Shown here piece after piece: positions 63,501 through 64,000 of a stretch of DNA of 64,000 nt. How positions within the stretch are numbered: position 1 is the first letter of the stretch; every line of letters begins with the position of its first letter. Below the pieces are notes generated by a model. It was not told where the DNA came from. It did no database searches and saw only the letters and a list, made by a program, of their open reading frames with translations. The translations under genes were made by a program, and so were the position numbers. This stretch comes from Janthinobacterium lividum (lineage in GTDB: Bacteria > Pseudomonadota > Gammaproteobacteria > Burkholderiales > Burkholderiaceae_D), in assembly GCF_011601275.1 (NCBI RefSeq), contig NZ_JAAOLY010000004.1:303662-367661 (forward strand). Reading direction: 5' to 3'.

Positions 63501-64000
63501 ATGAATGACATGACCGAACAAAAAGCCGCCGCCGCCGCCGTTCCCGTTGGCCCGCAAAAGATGACGCCTTCCGAAGCGTTCGTGGAAACTCTGGCCGCCA
63601 ATGGCGTGACCGACATGTTCGGCATCATGGGCTCGGCCTTCATGGACCCGATGGATATTTTCGCCCCCGCCGGCATCCGCCTGATTCCCGTCGTGCACGA
63701 GCAGGGCGCCGGCCACATGGCCGACGGTTACGCCCGCGTCTCGGGCCGCCATGGCGTCGTCATCGGCCAGAACGGCCCCGGCATCAGCAATTGCGTGACC
63801 GCGATTGCCGCCGCCTACTGGGCGCACACGCCCGTCGTCATCATCACGCCGGAAACGGGCACGATGAGCATGGGCCTGGGCGGCTTCCAGGAAGCGAACC
63901 AGCTGCCGATGTTCGAGGAATTCACCAAGTATCAGGGCCACGTGACCAATCCGGCCCGCATGGCCGAGTTCACGGGCCGTTGTTTTGATCGCGCCATGTC
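63501..64000 (+). CDS. xsc: Sulfoacetaldehyde acetyltransferase, second copy, 5' part
   Basis: The first 166 or so codons of a second xsc, running off the window. From codon 7 on the protein is identical to the first copy as far as it can be read; only residues 2-6 differ (NDMTE in place of TDLSD). The activating Glu of HEQGAGHMADGYAR is present. AGGAG lies about 6 bases before the ATG at 63501. Its own promoter region and operator-like motif differ from the first copy outside the shared core, so the two may respond alike but not in the same way. Whether the 3' part is complete cannot be seen. Confidence 0.93.
   Translation, partial: MNDMTEQKAAAAAVPVGPQKMTPSEAFVETLAANGVTDMFGIMGSAFMDPMDIFAPAGIRLIPVVHEQGAGHMADGYARVSGRHGVVIGQNGPGISNCVTAIAAAYWAHTPVVIITPETGTMSMGLGGFQEANQLPMFEEFTKYQGHVTNPARMAEFTGRCFDRAM
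63519..64000 (+). repeat. Direct repeat, copy 2 (5' part of xsc)
   Basis: Partner of 52622-53103, in the same orientation and 10,897 bases away. A recombination between the copies would delete or duplicate everything between them, including pta, the exporter, the RNA-repair pair and the CobST-like genes. Confidence 0.9.

Noticed and set aside
63303..63941. Minus-strand extension of the IclR gene that would give a 494-residue protein
   Set aside because: The extra part is antisense to xsc and crosses the promoter gap. The same antisense frame exists opposite the first xsc copy, which shows it is a by-product of the xsc codons.

Overview
The window is 64 kb of high-GC DNA that reads as chromosome of a betaproteobacterium, most likely Oxalobacteraceae (Janthinobacterium, Duganella or Massilia relatives). 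The evidence is PEP-CTERM exported proteins, phasin and KGG stress genes, a long RpoD with an Ala-rich N-terminus, the hemC-hemD-hemX-hemY cluster divergent from ppc, and the ftsK-lolA-rarA and serS neighbourhood. The genus is inferred from gene content only. I see no prophage, insertion sequence or CRISPR array.

Layout. 0-10 kb: end of a PEP-CTERM gene, a YgjP-type metallopeptidase, KGG and phasin stress genes, purU, yaeQ, an exported GGSG-repeat protein, a PUA/RlmI-like protein without its methyltransferase domain, two c-type cytochromes, a MocR regulator and a DUF4870 membrane protein. 10-20 kb: SMI1/KNR4 protein, DEDD exonuclease, ProQ/FinO protein, rpoD, a HAF-repeat protein, a PAS histidine kinase and ppc. 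20-30 kb: hemCDXY, membrane glucose dehydrogenase (gcd), ppa and a FemAB-like protein. 30-43 kb: nadE-glnB, a TRIC-type channel, smr-trxB, ftsK-lolA-rarA, a small accessory block (epimerase, DUF2917, MocR, small exported peptide), then serS. 43-48 kb: two identical tRNA-Ser(CGA) genes, a heptad-repeat membrane protein, hisC, a second PEP-CTERM protein and a beta-hydroxyacid dehydrogenase.

48-64 kb is the accessory and most interesting part. It has a C2-sulfonate theme: YeiH-type exporter, porin, xsc (sulfoacetaldehyde acetyltransferase), pta and a TauE/SafE exporter. A second, near-identical xsc starts at 63501 and runs off the window. An IclR regulator is divergent from that second copy and is followed by a CobS-like AAA+ ATPase and a CobT-like VWA protein. 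Both xsc copies carry the same upstream motif, a candidate operator for the IclR protein. Between the two xsc copies lies a translationally coupled pair that looks like a nucleic-acid repair cassette: an Rnl2-type RNA ligase and an HD-phosphoesterase/polynucleotide-kinase fusion (HD-Pnk). A DadA-type oxidase is coupled to thiG in the same region.

How the genes would work together: Xsc turns sulfoacetaldehyde plus phosphate into acetyl phosphate and sulfite, Pta makes acetyl-CoA, and TauE-type and YeiH-type carriers remove sulfite or related anions. The steps that make sulfoacetaldehyde, and the importer, are not in the window. The HD-Pnk would heal 2',3'-cyclic phosphate and 5'-OH ends, and the ligase would seal them.
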